Below are positions 50,946-60,661 of a DNA stretch of 64,000 nt, in pieces. The stretch is from Ancylobacter dichloromethanicus. Its GTDB lineage: Bacteria; Pseudomonadota; Alphaproteobacteria; Rhizobiales; Xanthobacteraceae. Every line of letters starts with the position of its first letter. Positions within the stretch are counted from its first letter, which is position 1. Below the pieces are notes generated by a model, which saw nothing but the letters and a program-made list of their open reading frames with translations, searched no databases and was not told the DNA's origin. The stretch lies in assembly GCF_018390645.1 (NCBI RefSeq), contig NZ_JAHBGC010000038.1, positions 203,911 to 267,910 on the forward strand. The letters are read 5' to 3'. A program made the translations under genes and the position numbers.

Positions 50946-52685
50946 ATGAGCGGTGAGGACGATTTCCGCATCCGGCCAGGCCGCATCCGCTCGTCGAGCG
51001 CGCAGCGGGCCAGACCCTTCATCGCGCAGGCGCTCGCCGCCGCCAAGAAGGCAGGCGCCGGCATCTCCCCCTCGGGCCGCATCGTGCCCGGCAACCGCTC
51101 CCGCTTCGGCCGCGGCCAGCGCGCGAGCATCCAGGCGAACAGGCTGATCAACTCGCGCTCACGCGGCGCTGTGATCAAGGCGCGCGTCGTGCGCCAGACG
51201 TCCCGCTCTGCGCCGCTCGCGACGCATCTCAACTATCTCCGCCGCGAGGGCGTGACCCGTGACGGGGACAAGGCCCATCTGTTCGGTCCCGGCGGCGATG
51301 ACGCTGATCCCAAAGCTTTCGCCGAGCGGTGTCAGGATGACCGCCATCACTTCCGTTTCATCGTCTCGCCCGACGACGCGGTGGACATGGCGGACCTCCG
51401 CAGCTTCACCAACGATCTCGTCGGGCAATTGGAAAAGGACCTCGGCACTCGGCTCGATTGGGTCGCCGTCGATCACTGGAACACAGAGCATCCCCATGTC
51501 CATCTGATCGTGGGTGGCGTGCGTGACGACGGGCAGGATCTCGTCATCTCACGCGACTACATCAAGGAAGGGATGCGCGACCGCGCGCGTGATCTCATCA
51601 CGCAGGAACTTGGGCCGCGCACCGATCTCGACATCCGCCGCAGCCTCGAGCGCCAGGTCGACACCGAACGCTGGACCCAGCTCGATCGTCAGCTTGTCCG
51701 CGATAGCCGCGACACCGGCGTCATCGACATGGCGCCCGATCCGAACACCCGGCCCGACGAATATCATGCACTGAAGGTCGGGCGGCTGCGCAAGCTCGAG
51801 ACGCTCGGGCTCGCCGAGCAGGTCGGTCCCGGCCAGTGGACGATCGACGACAAGGCCGAGGCGACCCTGCGCGAGTTGGGCGAGCGCGGCGACATCATCA
51901 AACGGATGCACCGGGCGCTGACGGAACGCAGCATCGAGCGCGGCTCGGCCAGCTATGTCCTCGCTGCCGAAAGTCTCGACACGCCGATCATCGGCCGGCT
52001 GGTCGATCGCGGCCTTGACGATGAACTGAGGGGCTCGGCCTATGCCGTGGTCGATGGCGTTGATGGGCGCACCCATCACATCAAGCTGCCCGACCTTGAC
52101 GCCGCCGGCGACAGCTCGCCCGGCTCGATCGTCGAGTTGCGAAGGTTCGACGACGCGCAGGGGCAACGTCGTGTTGCGATCGCCGTCCGTTCCGATCTCG
52201 ACATCGACCGCCAGATCACGGCGTCGGGCGCGACCTGGCTCGACAGGCAGAACATCGCCCGCGAGCCGGCTGCCCTGTCCGAGGGCGGGTTCGGCGCCGA
52301 GGTTCGGCAGGCGCTGGAGCACCGCGCCGATCACCTGCTCGGACAGGGCTTCGGCGAGCGGCACGGCCAGCGTGTCACCTTCAGCCACAACCTGATCGAC
52401 ACACTGCGTCGCCGTGAGCTGGAGGCGCTCGGCGAGAAGCTCTCCGCCGAGACCGGCCAGCCGTTCAATCGCGCGGCCAGCGGCGAATATGTCGCCGGCT
52501 CCTACCGTCAGCGCTTCACGCTCGCTTCGGGCCGCTTCGCCATGTTGGACGATGGCCTCGGCTTCCAGCTCGTGCCGTGGACCCCCTCGCTCGAAAAGCA
52601 GCTCGGCCGCCACGTCTCCGGCGTCGCCCGCGATGACGGCGGCATCGACTGGAGCTTCGGCCGCAAGCGCGGTCTCGGCCTCTGA
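50946..52685 (+). CDS. VirD2-type relaxase with DUF3363 domain (RlxS-like)
   Basis: A 579-aa relaxase. The N-terminal 80 residues are basic and disordered. The relaxase core (about 78-250) includes THLNYLRREGVTRDGD, RHHFRFIVSPDDA and the metal-binding HWNTEHPHVHLIVGG near 176-190. The C-terminal DUF3363 region (about 270-579) follows. It would nick oriT, bind the 5' end and lead the strand into the channel. ATG 50946 is preferred over GTG/ATG codons slightly upstream. It is the ICEMlSymR7A RlxS type. Confidence 0.88.
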   Translation: MSGEDDFRIRPGRIRSSSAQRARPFIAQALAAAKKAGAGISPSGRIVPGNRSRFGRGQRASIQANRLINSRSRGAVIKARVVRQTSRSAPLATHLNYLRREGVTRDGDKAHLFGPGGDDADPKAFAERCQDDRHHFRFIVSPDDAVDMADLRSFTNDLVGQLEKDLGTRLDWVAVDHWNTEHPHVHLIVGGVRDDGQDLVISRDYIKEGMRDRARDLITQELGPRTDLDIRRSLERQVDTERWTQLDRQLVRDSRDTGVIDMAPDPNTRPDEYHALKVGRLRKLETLGLAEQVGPGQWTIDDKAEATLRELGERGDIIKRMHRALTERSIERGSASYVLAAESLDTPIIGRLVDRGLDDELRGSAYAVVDGVDGRTHHIKLPDLDAAGDSSPGSIVELRRFDDAQGQRRVAIAVRSDLDIDRQITASGATWLDRQNIAREPAALSEGGFGAEVRQALEHRADHLLGQGFGERHGQRVTFSHNLIDTLRRRELEALGEKLSAETGQPFNRAASGEYVAGSYRQRFTLASGRFAMLDDGLGFQLVPWTPSLEKQLGRHVSGVARDDGGIDWSFGRKRGLGL

Positions 52686-52710
52686 TCCCCTCGCAGAAAG
52701 ACACATCGCC

Positions 52711-54693
52711 ATGTCCGCTACGAAAATTCTCTGGGGCCAGATTCTCACCGTCTTCGCCATCGTGCTGGTCACGACCTGGGGCGCGACCGAATGGGTGGCC
52801 TGGCGGCTCGCCTTCCAGCCCGAACTCGGCGCGCCGTGGTTCCGCCTGTTCGGCTTTCCCTTCTATCTGCCGCCATCGTTTTTCTGGTGGTGGTACGGCT
52901 TCGACGCCTACGCCCCGGCCATCTTTGTCGAGGGCGCCTACATCGCGGCGGCGGGCGGCTTCATCTCGATTGCGGTTGCGATCGGCATGTCGGTCTGGCG
53001 GGCGCGCGAGGCCAAGAAGGTCGAGACCTATGGCTCGGCGCGATGGGCAGAGCGCCAGGAGGTGCAGGCCGCCGGCTTGCTTGGCGCCGATGGTGTCGTG
53101 CTTGGCCGATACGAGCGGGACTATCTCCGCCATGACGGGCCGGAGCATGTCCTCTGTTTTGCACCGACCCGTAGCGGCAAGGGTGTCGGCCTGGTGGTGC
53201 CGTCGCTGTTGACCTGGCCCGGCTCGGCCATCGTCCACGACATCAAGGGGGAGAACTGGCAACTCACCGCCGGCTTCCGCGCCAAGCATGGCCGCGTGCT
53301 GCTGTTCGATCCGACCAACGCCAAATCGTCAGCGTACAATCCGCTGCTCGAGGTGCGCCGCGGCGAATGGGAAGTCCGTGACGTCCAGAACATCGCCGAC
53401 ATCCTGGTCGATCCGGAAGGATCGCTGGAGAAGCGAAACCACTGGGAGAAAACCAGTCACGCCCTGCTGGTCGGTGCGATCCTCCACGTCCTCTATGCGG
53501 AGGCCGACAAAACGCTCGCCGGCGTCGCCGCCTTCCTCTCAGATCCGAAGCGGCCGATCGAGTCGACGCTCGACGCGATGATGAAGATGGCACATCTCGG
53601 TGAAGCCGGCCCGCATCCCGTCATCGCCAGCGCGGCGCGCGAGTTGCTCAACAAGAGCGACAACGAGCGATCGGGCGTGCTGAGCACCGCCATGTCGTTC
53701 CTCGGCCTCTACCGTGATCCCGTCGTCGCCGAGGTGACGCGGCGCTGCGACTGGCGCATCACCGACATCGTGGGCGGCACGCACCCGACCACCCTCTATC
53801 TCGTCGTGCCGCCCTCCGACATCAATCGCACCAAGCCGCTGATCCGCCTGATCCTCAATCAGATCGGCCGCCGCCTGACGGAAGATCTGCAGGCGAAGGC
53901 CGGCCGCCATCGGCTGCTGCTGATGCTGGACGAGTTTCCGGCGCTTGGGCGGCTCGACTTCTTCGAGTCCGCGCTGGCCTTCATGGCGGGCTATGGCCTC
54001 AAGAGCTTCCTGATCGCACAGAGTCTCAACCAGATCGAAAAAGCCTACGGCGCGAACAATTCGATCCTCGATAACTGCCATGTACGGGTCAGCTTCGCCA
54101 CGAACGACGAACGCACCGCCAAACGCGTGTCAGACGCGCTCGGCACCGCTACCGAGATGAAGGCGATGCGGAACTATGCCGGACATCGCCTGTCGCCTTG
54201 GCTCGGACATCTGATGGTCTCGCGCTCGGAGACGGCCCGCCAGTTACTCACCCCCGGCGAGATCATGCAGCTCCCGCCGACCGACGAGATCGTCATGGTC
54301 GCGGGCACACCGCCGATCCGGGCGAAGAAGGCGCGCTACTACGAGGACGCCCGCTTCAAGGAGCGCATCCTGCCGCCGCCTACGCTCGCGCAACCGAAAC
54401 AGGGTCATGCTGATGATTGGACCGCGCTGCCGCTCCCGGTTCGGCCTGTGATCGCCGAGGCGAAGCCCGGGACGGAGACGGGCGACGATCCGACCGAATC
54501 CGAGCGTCGCCAGCAGCCCGAATTGAGCCGCGTGAAGCCTGTCGAGAAGAAGGCGCCGATCGAGAACGAATTCGAGATCGGCCTTGCCGATGACGCCGAG
54601 GATGACGCCGCCCGCAACAGCCGGATGAGCCGGCTGATGCAGGGTGTGGCGCGTCAGGTGTCGCTCGATCCCGGTGACGGCATGGAGCTTTAG
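52711..54693 (+). CDS. traG: VirD4/TraG-type coupling ATPase
   Basis: A 660-aa inner-membrane ATPase that links the relaxosome to the secretion channel. Two membrane helices lie in the first 100 residues (ILTVFAIVLVTTWGATEW and AAAGGFISIAVAIGMSV). Walker A APTRSGKGVG is at about 150-159 and Walker B LLLMLDEFPALG at about 402-413. The C-terminal 100 residues are charged and probably contact the relaxase. It follows the relaxase gene by 25 bases. Confidence 0.93.
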   Translation: MSATKILWGQILTVFAIVLVTTWGATEWVAWRLAFQPELGAPWFRLFGFPFYLPPSFFWWWYGFDAYAPAIFVEGAYIAAAGGFISIAVAIGMSVWRAREAKKVETYGSARWAERQEVQAAGLLGADGVVLGRYERDYLRHDGPEHVLCFAPTRSGKGVGLVVPSLLTWPGSAIVHDIKGENWQLTAGFRAKHGRVLLFDPTNAKSSAYNPLLEVRRGEWEVRDVQNIADILVDPEGSLEKRNHWEKTSHALLVGAILHVLYAEADKTLAGVAAFLSDPKRPIESTLDAMMKMAHLGEAGPHPVIASAARELLNKSDNERSGVLSTAMSFLGLYRDPVVAEVTRRCDWRITDIVGGTHPTTLYLVVPPSDINRTKPLIRLILNQIGRRLTEDLQAKAGRHRLLLMLDEFPALGRLDFFESALAFMAGYGLKSFLIAQSLNQIEKAYGANNSILDNCHVRVSFATNDERTAKRVSDALGTATEMKAMRNYAGHRLSPWLGHLMVSRSETARQLLTPGEIMQLPPTDEIVMVAGTPPIRAKKARYYEDARFKERILPPPTLAQPKQGHADDWTALPLPVRPVIAEAKPGTETGDDPTESERRQQPELSRVKPVEKKAPIENEFEIGLADDAEDDAARNSRMSRLMQGVARQVSLDPGDGMEL

Positions 54694-54699
54694 GTCGCC

Positions 54700-55131
54700 A
54701 TGACGAAACCCTCGAAGAAACAGCGCCTGTCCGTCTATCTCGAGCCCGCCGTGATGCGTCGCCTCGCCGAACATGCCGCGCGACGCGATCATTCGCGATC
54801 GTTGGTCGCGGAGGCGGCCATCGAATCCTTCCTCTCTCCGGATGCGGCTGAACGACAGGAGGCCGCGATTACCAAGCGCCTCGACCAACTTGATCGCCGC
54901 ATGTCGCGGATGGAACGCGATGTCGGCATCTCCGTCGAGATGCTGGCGGTGTTCGTGCGGTTTTGGGTCGCGACCACCCCGGCCTTGCCGGAGCCTGCCG
55001 CGCAGGCTGCACGTGCGAAGGCTGGCGAGCGCTACGATCAATTCGTCACAGCTCTCGGCCGCCGCCTCGCGAAGGGGCCGAAGCTAAGGCAGGAGATTTC
55101 CGAGGACGTCGCTGCCGACGGTGAGCCGTAG
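54700..55131 (+). CDS. CopG/ribbon-helix-helix protein
   Basis: A 143-aa protein. The N-terminal RHH domain (KKQRLSVYLEPAVMRRLAEHAARRDHSRSLVAEAAIESFL at about 6-45) is followed by a helical coiled region and a hydrophobic FVRFWVATTP segment. CopG-like proteins at this place, between traG and trbB, are common in trb-type ICEs. A relaxosome or regulatory role is inferred. It begins 6 bases after traG. Confidence 0.78.
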   Translation: MTKPSKKQRLSVYLEPAVMRRLAEHAARRDHSRSLVAEAAIESFLSPDAAERQEAAITKRLDQLDRRMSRMERDVGISVEMLAVFVRFWVATTPALPEPAAQAARAKAGERYDQFVTALGRRLAKGPKLRQEISEDVAADGEP

Positions 55132-55166
55132 TGCGTCGCCGTCAATCTAACCGAAGCGGCGTAAGA

Positions 55167-55646
55167 TCATCCTTCGACAAATCGCGCGAGGTTTTCGAGA
55201 GTCGAACGAAGCCCGACATCGTGGTCCGCTTTGCTTATTCCGATCGGCACATTCTCGGCGATGATCGAGACATCAGTGCCGCCGGCCGCCGGCGAAAGGC
55301 TCCACGCCATCCACATCTCGCCGGCGAAAGCCGGATCATCGGACTGAAACGTTACGATCTGAACGACGCGATGATTTGGGATCAGCTCTGCGAAGCGACC
55401 TTCGACGACATCAGTGTCATTGGAGGTTTTGCCTGCGCTCGGATGATCCCCGCGATAGGTCAGCGCCATTCGATAGTTTCCGCCGGGGCGCGCGTCGAAC
55501 TCGTAGATCTGGCCGGTCATGCCCTCCGGCGGAAGCCACTGCGGCCATGCCTTGGAGTCAACAAACGCACGATAGATCACGTCCGCGCTGGCGGCGATGA
55601 ATCGGGTCGCTGAGTCGGTTCTCCCATGTCCGATATTCGCCGTCAT
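55167..55646 (-). CDS. SRPBCC/AHSA1-like protein (cargo)
   Basis: A 159-aa START/Bet v1-like fold protein: RFIAASADVIYRAFVDSKAWPQWLPP, then MTGQIYEFDARPGGNYRMALTY, GRFAELIPNHRVVQIVTF and GGTDVSIIAENVP. It resembles AHSA1 activator-type hydrophobic ligand binders. It runs against the transfer genes and splits the otherwise collinear traG-copG-trbB cluster, so it is probably an inserted passenger. ATG 55646 follows a weak GAGG site. Confidence 0.78.
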   Translation of the reverse strand: MTANIGHGRTDSATRFIAASADVIYRAFVDSKAWPQWLPPEGMTGQIYEFDARPGGNYRMALTYRGDHPSAGKTSNDTDVVEGRFAELIPNHRVVQIVTFQSDDPAFAGEMWMAWSLSPAAGGTDVSIIAENVPIGISKADHDVGLRSTLENLARFVEG

Positions 55647-55789
55647 TGATCGCACGCCTCGCGCTACCCGGAATCCCGCACCGCCGTTCTCCTGTATTTG
55701 CACGCTACACTACTACGCCAATGAATCTTTGTTGAATCGGCCCAAAATCAGGCCCTTTTAATCATCCCCGTCCGGGGAAGGACTGTCTC

Positions 55790-55811
55790 GACCCCGATGG
55801 AATCGGGGGTC
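55790..55811 (+). promoter_or_regulatory. Hairpin over the trbB ribosome site
   Basis: GACCCCGAT (55790-55798) pairs with ATCGGGGGTC (55802-55811), one G bulged. The GGGGG run is the only ribosome-site candidate for GTG 55814, so folding would hide it. Confidence 0.45.
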
Positions 55812-55813
55812 AT

Positions 55814-56830
55814 GTGGCGGCTTCACATCAACATGCGGAAGGTCTCGCGCGAGGCGCACGGATGCTGCGTACCGCGCTCGGCCCAGCGATTGCGCGCTAT
55901 CTCGACGACGCCAGCATCGTTGAAGTGATGCTCAACCCCGATGGGCGGCTGTGGATCGACCGCCTGTCCGAAGGGCTCTCCGATACGGGCGAGCGGCTGT
56001 CGGCTGCAGACGGCGAGCGCATCGTTCGCCTGGTCGCCCATCACGTCGGCGCCGAGGTTCATGCGGGCGCGCCGCGCGTGTCGGCGGAGCTGCCTGAAAC
56101 AGGAGAGCGGTTCGAAGGCCTGCTGCCGCCGGTCGTCGCGGCGCCGGCCTTCGCGATCCGCAAGCCTGCCGTCGCGGTGTTCACGCTCGACGATTACGTC
56201 CGCGCCGGGATCATGTCGGCGGCGCAAGCCGAGATGCTGCGCCAGGGCGTCGCCTCTCGCGCCAACATTCTCATCGCCGGCGGCACATCCACCGGCAAGA
56301 CCACACTCACCAACGCCCTCCTCGCCGAGGTCGCAAAGACCGCCGATCGCGTCGTCATCATCGAAGATACGCGCGAGCTGCAATGCGCTGCGCCGAACCT
56401 TGTGGCGATGCGCACCAAAGACGGCGTCGCCTCGCTCTCCGATCTCGTCCGCTCGTCGCTGCGCCTGCGCCCTGATCGCATTCCGGTCGGCGAGGTGCGC
56501 GGAGCCGAGGCGCTGGAGCTGCTCAAGGCATGGGGCACCGGCCATCCCGGCGGGGTCGGCACGATCCACGCCGGCAGCGCGATCGGTGCGCTGCGCCGGA
56601 TGGAACAGCTCATCCAGGAAGCTGTCGTCACGGTCCCGCGCGCACTTATCGCCGAGACGATCGACCTCATTGCCGTCCTCTCCGGCCGCGGCGCCGCGCG
56701 CCGGCTCTGCGAACTCGCACGCGTCGAGGGCCTCGGTCCCGACGGCGACTATCGCGTCACGCCCGCCGTCATCGAGGGCGACGGCGGTCCGACCTTACTC
56801 ACCCAAAGCCCTGAAGGAGAAAGCCAGTGA
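55814..56830 (+). CDS. trbB: TrbB, type IV secretion ATPase (VirB11 family)
   Basis: A 338-aa hexameric traffic ATPase. Walker A is GGTSTGKTT at about 156-164, the Asp box is [10 protein letters not shown], Walker B region [31 protein letters not shown] follows, and a His box GTIHAGSA ends the motor. GTG 55814 is taken; ATG 55862 is an in-frame alternative. The following gene starts at GTG in the trbB stop. It is the first gene of the trb operon. Confidence 0.93.
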   Translation: MAASHQHAEGLARGARMLRTALGPAIARYLDDASIVEVMLNPDGRLWIDRLSEGLSDTGERLSAADGERIVRLVAHHVGAEVHAGAPRVSAELPETGERFEGLLPPVVAAPAFAIRKPAVAVFTLDDYVRAGIMSAAQAEMLRQGVASRANILIAGGTSTGKTTLTNALLAEVAKTADRVVIIEDTRELQCAAPNLVAMRTKDGVASLSDLVRSSLRLRPDRIPVGEVRGAEALELLKAWGTGHPGGVGTIHAGSAIGALRRMEQLIQEAVVTVPRALIAETIDLIAVLSGRGAARRLCELARVEGLGPDGDYRVTPAVIEGDGGPTLLTQSPEGESQ

Positions 56831-57159
56831 TCCAACGCCTGCGCCTCGCGCGCCGCCGTCTAGCCATGACCGTTTCCGTCGCCACCCTGTCGGTGGTGAT
56901 GGCCGCGCCCGCCCACGCCTCCGGCTCGTCGATGCCGTGGGAACAACCTCTCCAACAAATCCTCCAGTCGATCGAAGGGCCGGTCTCAAAAATCATCGCG
57001 GTGATCATCATCATCGTCACCGGCCTGACGCTCGCCTTCGGCGACACGTCCGGCGGCTTCCGGCGGCTGATCCAGATCGTGTTCGGTCTCTCGATCGCCT
57101 TCGCTGCATCGAGCTTCTTCCTGTCGTTCTTCTCCTTCGGCGGCGGGGCGCTGGTCTGA
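56827..57159 (+). CDS. trbC: TrbC, major pilin
   Basis: A 110-aa prepilin. A basic start and hydrophobic signal end in AAPAHA near residue 31. The mature part has two membrane helices (IIAVIIIIVTGLTLAFGD and IVFGLSIAFAASSFFLSFF). VirB2/TrbC family proteins form the conjugative pilus, here probably matured by TraF. The GTG start overlaps the trbB stop, and its stop overlaps the trbD start (TGATG). Confidence 0.9.
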   Translation: MIQRLRLARRRLAMTVSVATLSVVMAAPAHASGSSMPWEQPLQQILQSIEGPVSKIIAVIIIIVTGLTLAFGDTSGGFRRLIQIVFGLSIAFAASSFFLSFFSFGGGALV

Positions 57160-57440
57160 TGACGGGCGTTGTCGAACAGGGCGGCGAAGTCCCGGGTTAC
57201 ACGGTCCTCGTTCACCGGGCGCTGACCGAGCCGATCCTGCTCGGCGGCGCGCCGCGCGCCATCGCCATCATGAACGGGACGCTCGCTGGCGCGGTCGGAC
57301 TGGGGCTGCGCCTCTGGCTGGTCGGCATCGCCATCTGGGCGATCGGCCATGTCGCGGCGGTTTGGGCGGCGAAGCGCGATCCGCTCTTCGTCGACGTGAT
57401 GCGCCGCCATCTGCGCGTCCCCGCGCACCTCACGGTCTGA
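57159..57440 (+). CDS. trbD: TrbD, VirB3-family membrane protein
   Basis: A 93-aa inner-membrane protein. VLVHRALTEPILLGGAPRAIAIMNGTLAGAVGLGL gives the family start and first helix; LWLVGIAIWAIGHVAAVWAAKRDPLFVDVMRRHL gives the second helix and conserved tail. It assists pilus assembly with TrbE. ATG 57159 overlaps the trbC stop by one base. It is 14 bases before trbE. Confidence 0.9.
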   Translation: MTGVVEQGGEVPGYTVLVHRALTEPILLGGAPRAIAIMNGTLAGAVGLGLRLWLVGIAIWAIGHVAAVWAAKRDPLFVDVMRRHLRVPAHLTV

Positions 57441-57454
57441 CAGGGAGCGCGCCG

Positions 57455-59893
57455 ATGATGAATCTCGCCGAATATCGTAATCGCAACAGCCGGCTTGCCG
57501 ACTTCCTCCCCTGGGTCGCTCTGGTGGGCGAAGGAATCGCCCTCAACAAGGACGGCAGCTTTCAGCGCACCGCCCGGTTTCGCGGCCCCGATCTCGACAG
57601 CGCCGTTCCGGCCGAACTGGTCGCCGTTGCCGGCCGCCTCAACAACGCTTTCCGTCGCCTTGGCTCAGGCTGGGCGATCTTCGTCGAAGCGCAGCGCCAC
57701 GCCTCGAACCTCTATCCCGACAGCCGCTTTCCCGATGCCGCCTCTGCGCTGGTCGATGCCGAGCGCAAGGCGGACTTCGAGGAGGCCGGCGCGCATTTCG
57801 AGTCCAGCTACTTCCTGACCTTCACCTATCTGCCGCCAGCCGAAGACGCCGCACGCGCGGAAACCTGGCTCTACGAGGGCCGCGAGACGTCGGGCATCGA
57901 CCCTCGCGAGGCGCTTACCGGCTTCGCCGATCGCACCGACCGCATCTTGCGCCTGGTCGAAGTCTTCATGCCGGAATGTCGCTGGCTCGATGACGCCGAG
58001 ACCCTGACCTATCTGCACGGTTGCGTCTCGACCAAGCGTCATCGCGTCCGCGTCCCCGAGACGCCCGTCTATCTCGATGCTCTGCTCGCCGACCAGCCGC
58101 TCACCGGCGGGCTCGAACCTCGCCTTGGCGCTTCGCATCTGCGCATTCTCACCATCACGGGCTTTCCAACGGCGACGACGCCAGGCCTGCTCGACGAGCT
58201 GAACCGTCTCGCGTTTCCGTATCGCTGGTCGACGCGCGCGATCCTGCTCGACAAGACCGACGCGACCAAGCTGCTGACCAAGATCCGCCGGCAATGGTTC
58301 GCCAAGCGCAAGTCGATCGCCGCGATCCTCAAGGAGGTGATGACCAACGAGACGTCCGCTCTCGTGGACACCGACGCCTCCAACAAGGCCGCCGACGCCG
58401 ATATGGCGTTGCAGGAACTCGGCGCCGACTATGCCGGCATGGCCTATGTCACCGCGACGGTGACGGTGTGGGATGACGATCCGCGCACAGCCGACGAAAA
58501 GCTGCGGCTGGTCGAGAAGGTTATCCAGGGCCGCGATTTCACGGCCATGGCCGAAGGCGTCAACGCGGTAGACGCCTGGCTCGGATCATTGCCCGGCCAT
58601 GTCTACGCGAACGTCCGCCAGCCTCCAATTTCCACGCTTAATCTCGCCCACATGATCCCGCTGTCCGCGGTGTGGGCGGGGCCGGAACGGGACGAGCATT
58701 TTGCAGCGCCCCCACTGCTCCTCGGCAAGACCGAAGGCTCGACCCCGTTCCGGCTTTCGCTTCACGTCGGCGACGTCGGCCATACGCTGATCGTCGGCCC
58801 GACCGGCGCGGGTAAGTCCGTGCTGCTGGCGCTGATGGCGCTGCAGTTCCGACGCTATGCCCGTGCCCAAGTCTTCGCCTTCGACTTCGGCGGCTCGATC
58901 CGCGCGGCGGCGCTCAGCATGAGTGGCGACTGGCACGATCTTGGTGGCGATCTCAGCGACGGCGCGATCGACAGCGTCAGTCTTCAACCGCTCGCCCGCA
59001 TCCAGGATGTTCCCGAGCGCGCCTGGGCCGGCGATTGGATCGTGTCGATCCTGACCCGCGAAGGCGTGCCGATCACCCCCGAGGTGAAAGAGCATATCTG
59101 GACGGCGCTGACCTCCCTGGCATCGGCGCCCATCGAGGAGCGCACGATCACCGGCCTGGTCGTGCTGCTCCAGTCGAACGACCTCAAGCAGGCGCTCAGG
59201 CCCTATTGCGTCGGCGGTCCCTACGGCCGGTTGCTCGACGCCGAACGCGAGCATCTCGGATCGGCGTTCGTCCAAGCGTTCGAGACCGAAGGGCTGATCG
59301 GCACCGGCGCGGCGCCCGCGGTCCTCTCCTACCTGTTTCACCGGATCGAAGACCGGCTCGACGGTGCGCCAACCCTCCTCATCATCGACGAGGGCTGGCT
59401 GGCGCTGGATGACGACGGCTTCGCCGGCCAGCTCCGCGAATGGCTGAAGACGCTGCGCAAAAAGAACGCCAGCGTCATCTTTGCCACGCAGAGTCTATCG
59501 GACATCGATGGCTCGGCGATCGCGCCCGCCATCATCGAAAGCTGCCAGACCCGACTGCTGCTGCCGAACGAGCGCGCGATCGAGCCGCAGATCACCGCCA
59601 TCTACCGCCGCTTCGGCCTCAATGATCGCCAGATCGAGATCATCGCCCGGGCTATGCCCAAGCGCGACTACTACTGCCAGTCCCGTCGCGGCAATCGGCT
59701 GTTCGAGCTGGGCCTGTCCGACGTTGCGCTCGCGCTCTGCGCCGCCTCGTCAAAGACCGACCAGGCCGCCATCGCCCGTATCGTCGCCGAACACGGCCGC
59801 GACGGATTTCTCGCGGCCTGGCTCCACCACCGTGAAGTCGGTTGGGCGGCTGACCTCATTCCCACGCTCACCAACAAGGAGAAGTCCTCATGA
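57455..59893 (+). CDS. trbE: TrbE, VirB4-family ATPase
   Basis: An 812-aa ATPase that powers pilus biogenesis and transfer. The N-terminal CagE/TrbE domain (about 1-400) starts MMNLAEYRNRNSRLADFLPW. The motor has Walker A VGPTGAGKSV at about 446-455 and Walker B TLLIIDEGWLAL at about 640-651, followed by QSLSDID and the C-terminal FGLNDRQIEII block. It is full length. Its stop overlaps trbJ (ATGA). Confidence 0.95.
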   Translation: MMNLAEYRNRNSRLADFLPWVALVGEGIALNKDGSFQRTARFRGPDLDSAVPAELVAVAGRLNNAFRRLGSGWAIFVEAQRHASNLYPDSRFPDAASALVDAERKADFEEAGAHFESSYFLTFTYLPPAEDAARAETWLYEGRETSGIDPREALTGFADRTDRILRLVEVFMPECRWLDDAETLTYLHGCVSTKRHRVRVPETPVYLDALLADQPLTGGLEPRLGASHLRILTITGFPTATTPGLLDELNRLAFPYRWSTRAILLDKTDATKLLTKIRRQWFAKRKSIAAILKEVMTNETSALVDTDASNKAADADMALQELGADYAGMAYVTATVTVWDDDPRTADEKLRLVEKVIQGRDFTAMAEGVNAVDAWLGSLPGHVYANVRQPPISTLNLAHMIPLSAVWAGPERDEHFAAPPLLLGKTEGSTPFRLSLHVGDVGHTLIVGPTGAGKSVLLALMALQFRRYARAQVFAFDFGGSIRAAALSMSGDWHDLGGDLSDGAIDSVSLQPLARIQDVPERAWAGDWIVSILTREGVPITPEVKEHIWTALTSLASAPIEERTITGLVVLLQSNDLKQALRPYCVGGPYGRLLDAEREHLGSAFVQAFETEGLIGTGAAPAVLSYLFHRIEDRLDGAPTLLIIDEGWLALDDDGFAGQLREWLKTLRKKNASVIFATQSLSDIDGSAIAPAIIESCQTRLLLPNERAIEPQITAIYRRFGLNDRQIEIIARAMPKRDYYCQSRRGNRLFELGLSDVALALCAASSKTDQAAIARIVAEHGRDGFLAAWLHHREVGWAADLIPTLTNKEKSS

Positions 59894-60651
59894 AACTGCG
59901 CCAATCCCGCGCAGCGCGGTTCGCTGCCGCGCTGCTGATCGCTCCAGTGGCGCTCGCGCCTATGCTGGCGACACCGGCCCACGCCATCATCGTGTTCGAT
60001 CCCTCGAATTACGCGCAAAACGTCCTGACGGCGGCGCGTTCGCTCCAGCAGGTCACCAACCAAATCACCTCGCTTCAGAACGAAGCGCAGATGCTGATCA
60101 ACCAGGCCCGCAATCTCGCGAGCCTGCCGTACTCGTCGCTGCAACAGCTTCAGCAGTCGGTTCAGCGGACGCAGCAGCTTCTCAACCAGGCGCAGAATAT
60201 TGCCTACGACGTCCAGCAGATCGACCGGATGTTCCAGCAGAAATACGGGAACATCTCGCTGTCGGCCTCCGATCAGCAGCTCGTCACCGATGCGCGCTCG
60301 CGCTGGCAGAATACCGTCGGCGGCCTGCAGGACGCGATGCGGGTGCAGGCGGGTGTCGTCGGCAACATCGACACTAACCGCACGCAGATGTCCGCGCTGA
60401 TCGGCCAGAGCCAGGGCGCGACAGGCGCACTGCAGGCGACGCAGGCCGGCAACCAGCTCCTTGCGCTGCAGGCGCAGCAACTCGCGGATCTCACCGCTGT
60501 TGTCGCGGCCAACGGTCGGGCGCAGGCCTTGCAGTCCGCCGAGCAGGCCGCCGCCGCCGAACAGGGCCGCGAGCAACGCCGGCGTTTCCTGACGCCGGGC
60601 TCGGGCTATCAGCCCGGCAACGCCCGCATGTTCCCGAACAGCGGCAACTGA
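59890..60651 (+). CDS. trbJ: TrbJ, VirB5-family minor pilin
   Basis: A 253-aa periplasmic protein with a signal peptide (AALLIAPVALAPMLATPAHA). The mature part is a long Gln-rich helix bundle (SLQQVTNQITSLQNEAQMLINQARNLASLP), typical of P-type TrbJ. The C-terminal NLYP-like region is a short disordered tail. It probably sits at the pilus tip. It lies ten bases before trbK. Confidence 0.9.
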   Translation: MKLRQSRAARFAAALLIAPVALAPMLATPAHAIIVFDPSNYAQNVLTAARSLQQVTNQITSLQNEAQMLINQARNLASLPYSSLQQLQQSVQRTQQLLNQAQNIAYDVQQIDRMFQQKYGNISLSASDQQLVTDARSRWQNTVGGLQDAMRVQAGVVGNIDTNRTQMSALIGQSQGATGALQATQAGNQLLALQAQQLADLTAVVAANGRAQALQSAEQAAAAEQGREQRRRFLTPGSGYQPGNARMFPNSGN

Positions 60652-60661
60652 GGCTGGCACG

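Noticed and set aside
50698-50949. 83-aa plus-strand frame after the lytic transglycosylase
   Set aside because: It overlaps the inverted repeats before the relaxase gene, has no family pattern and reads as Arg/Ser-rich filler; a non-coding oriT region fits better.
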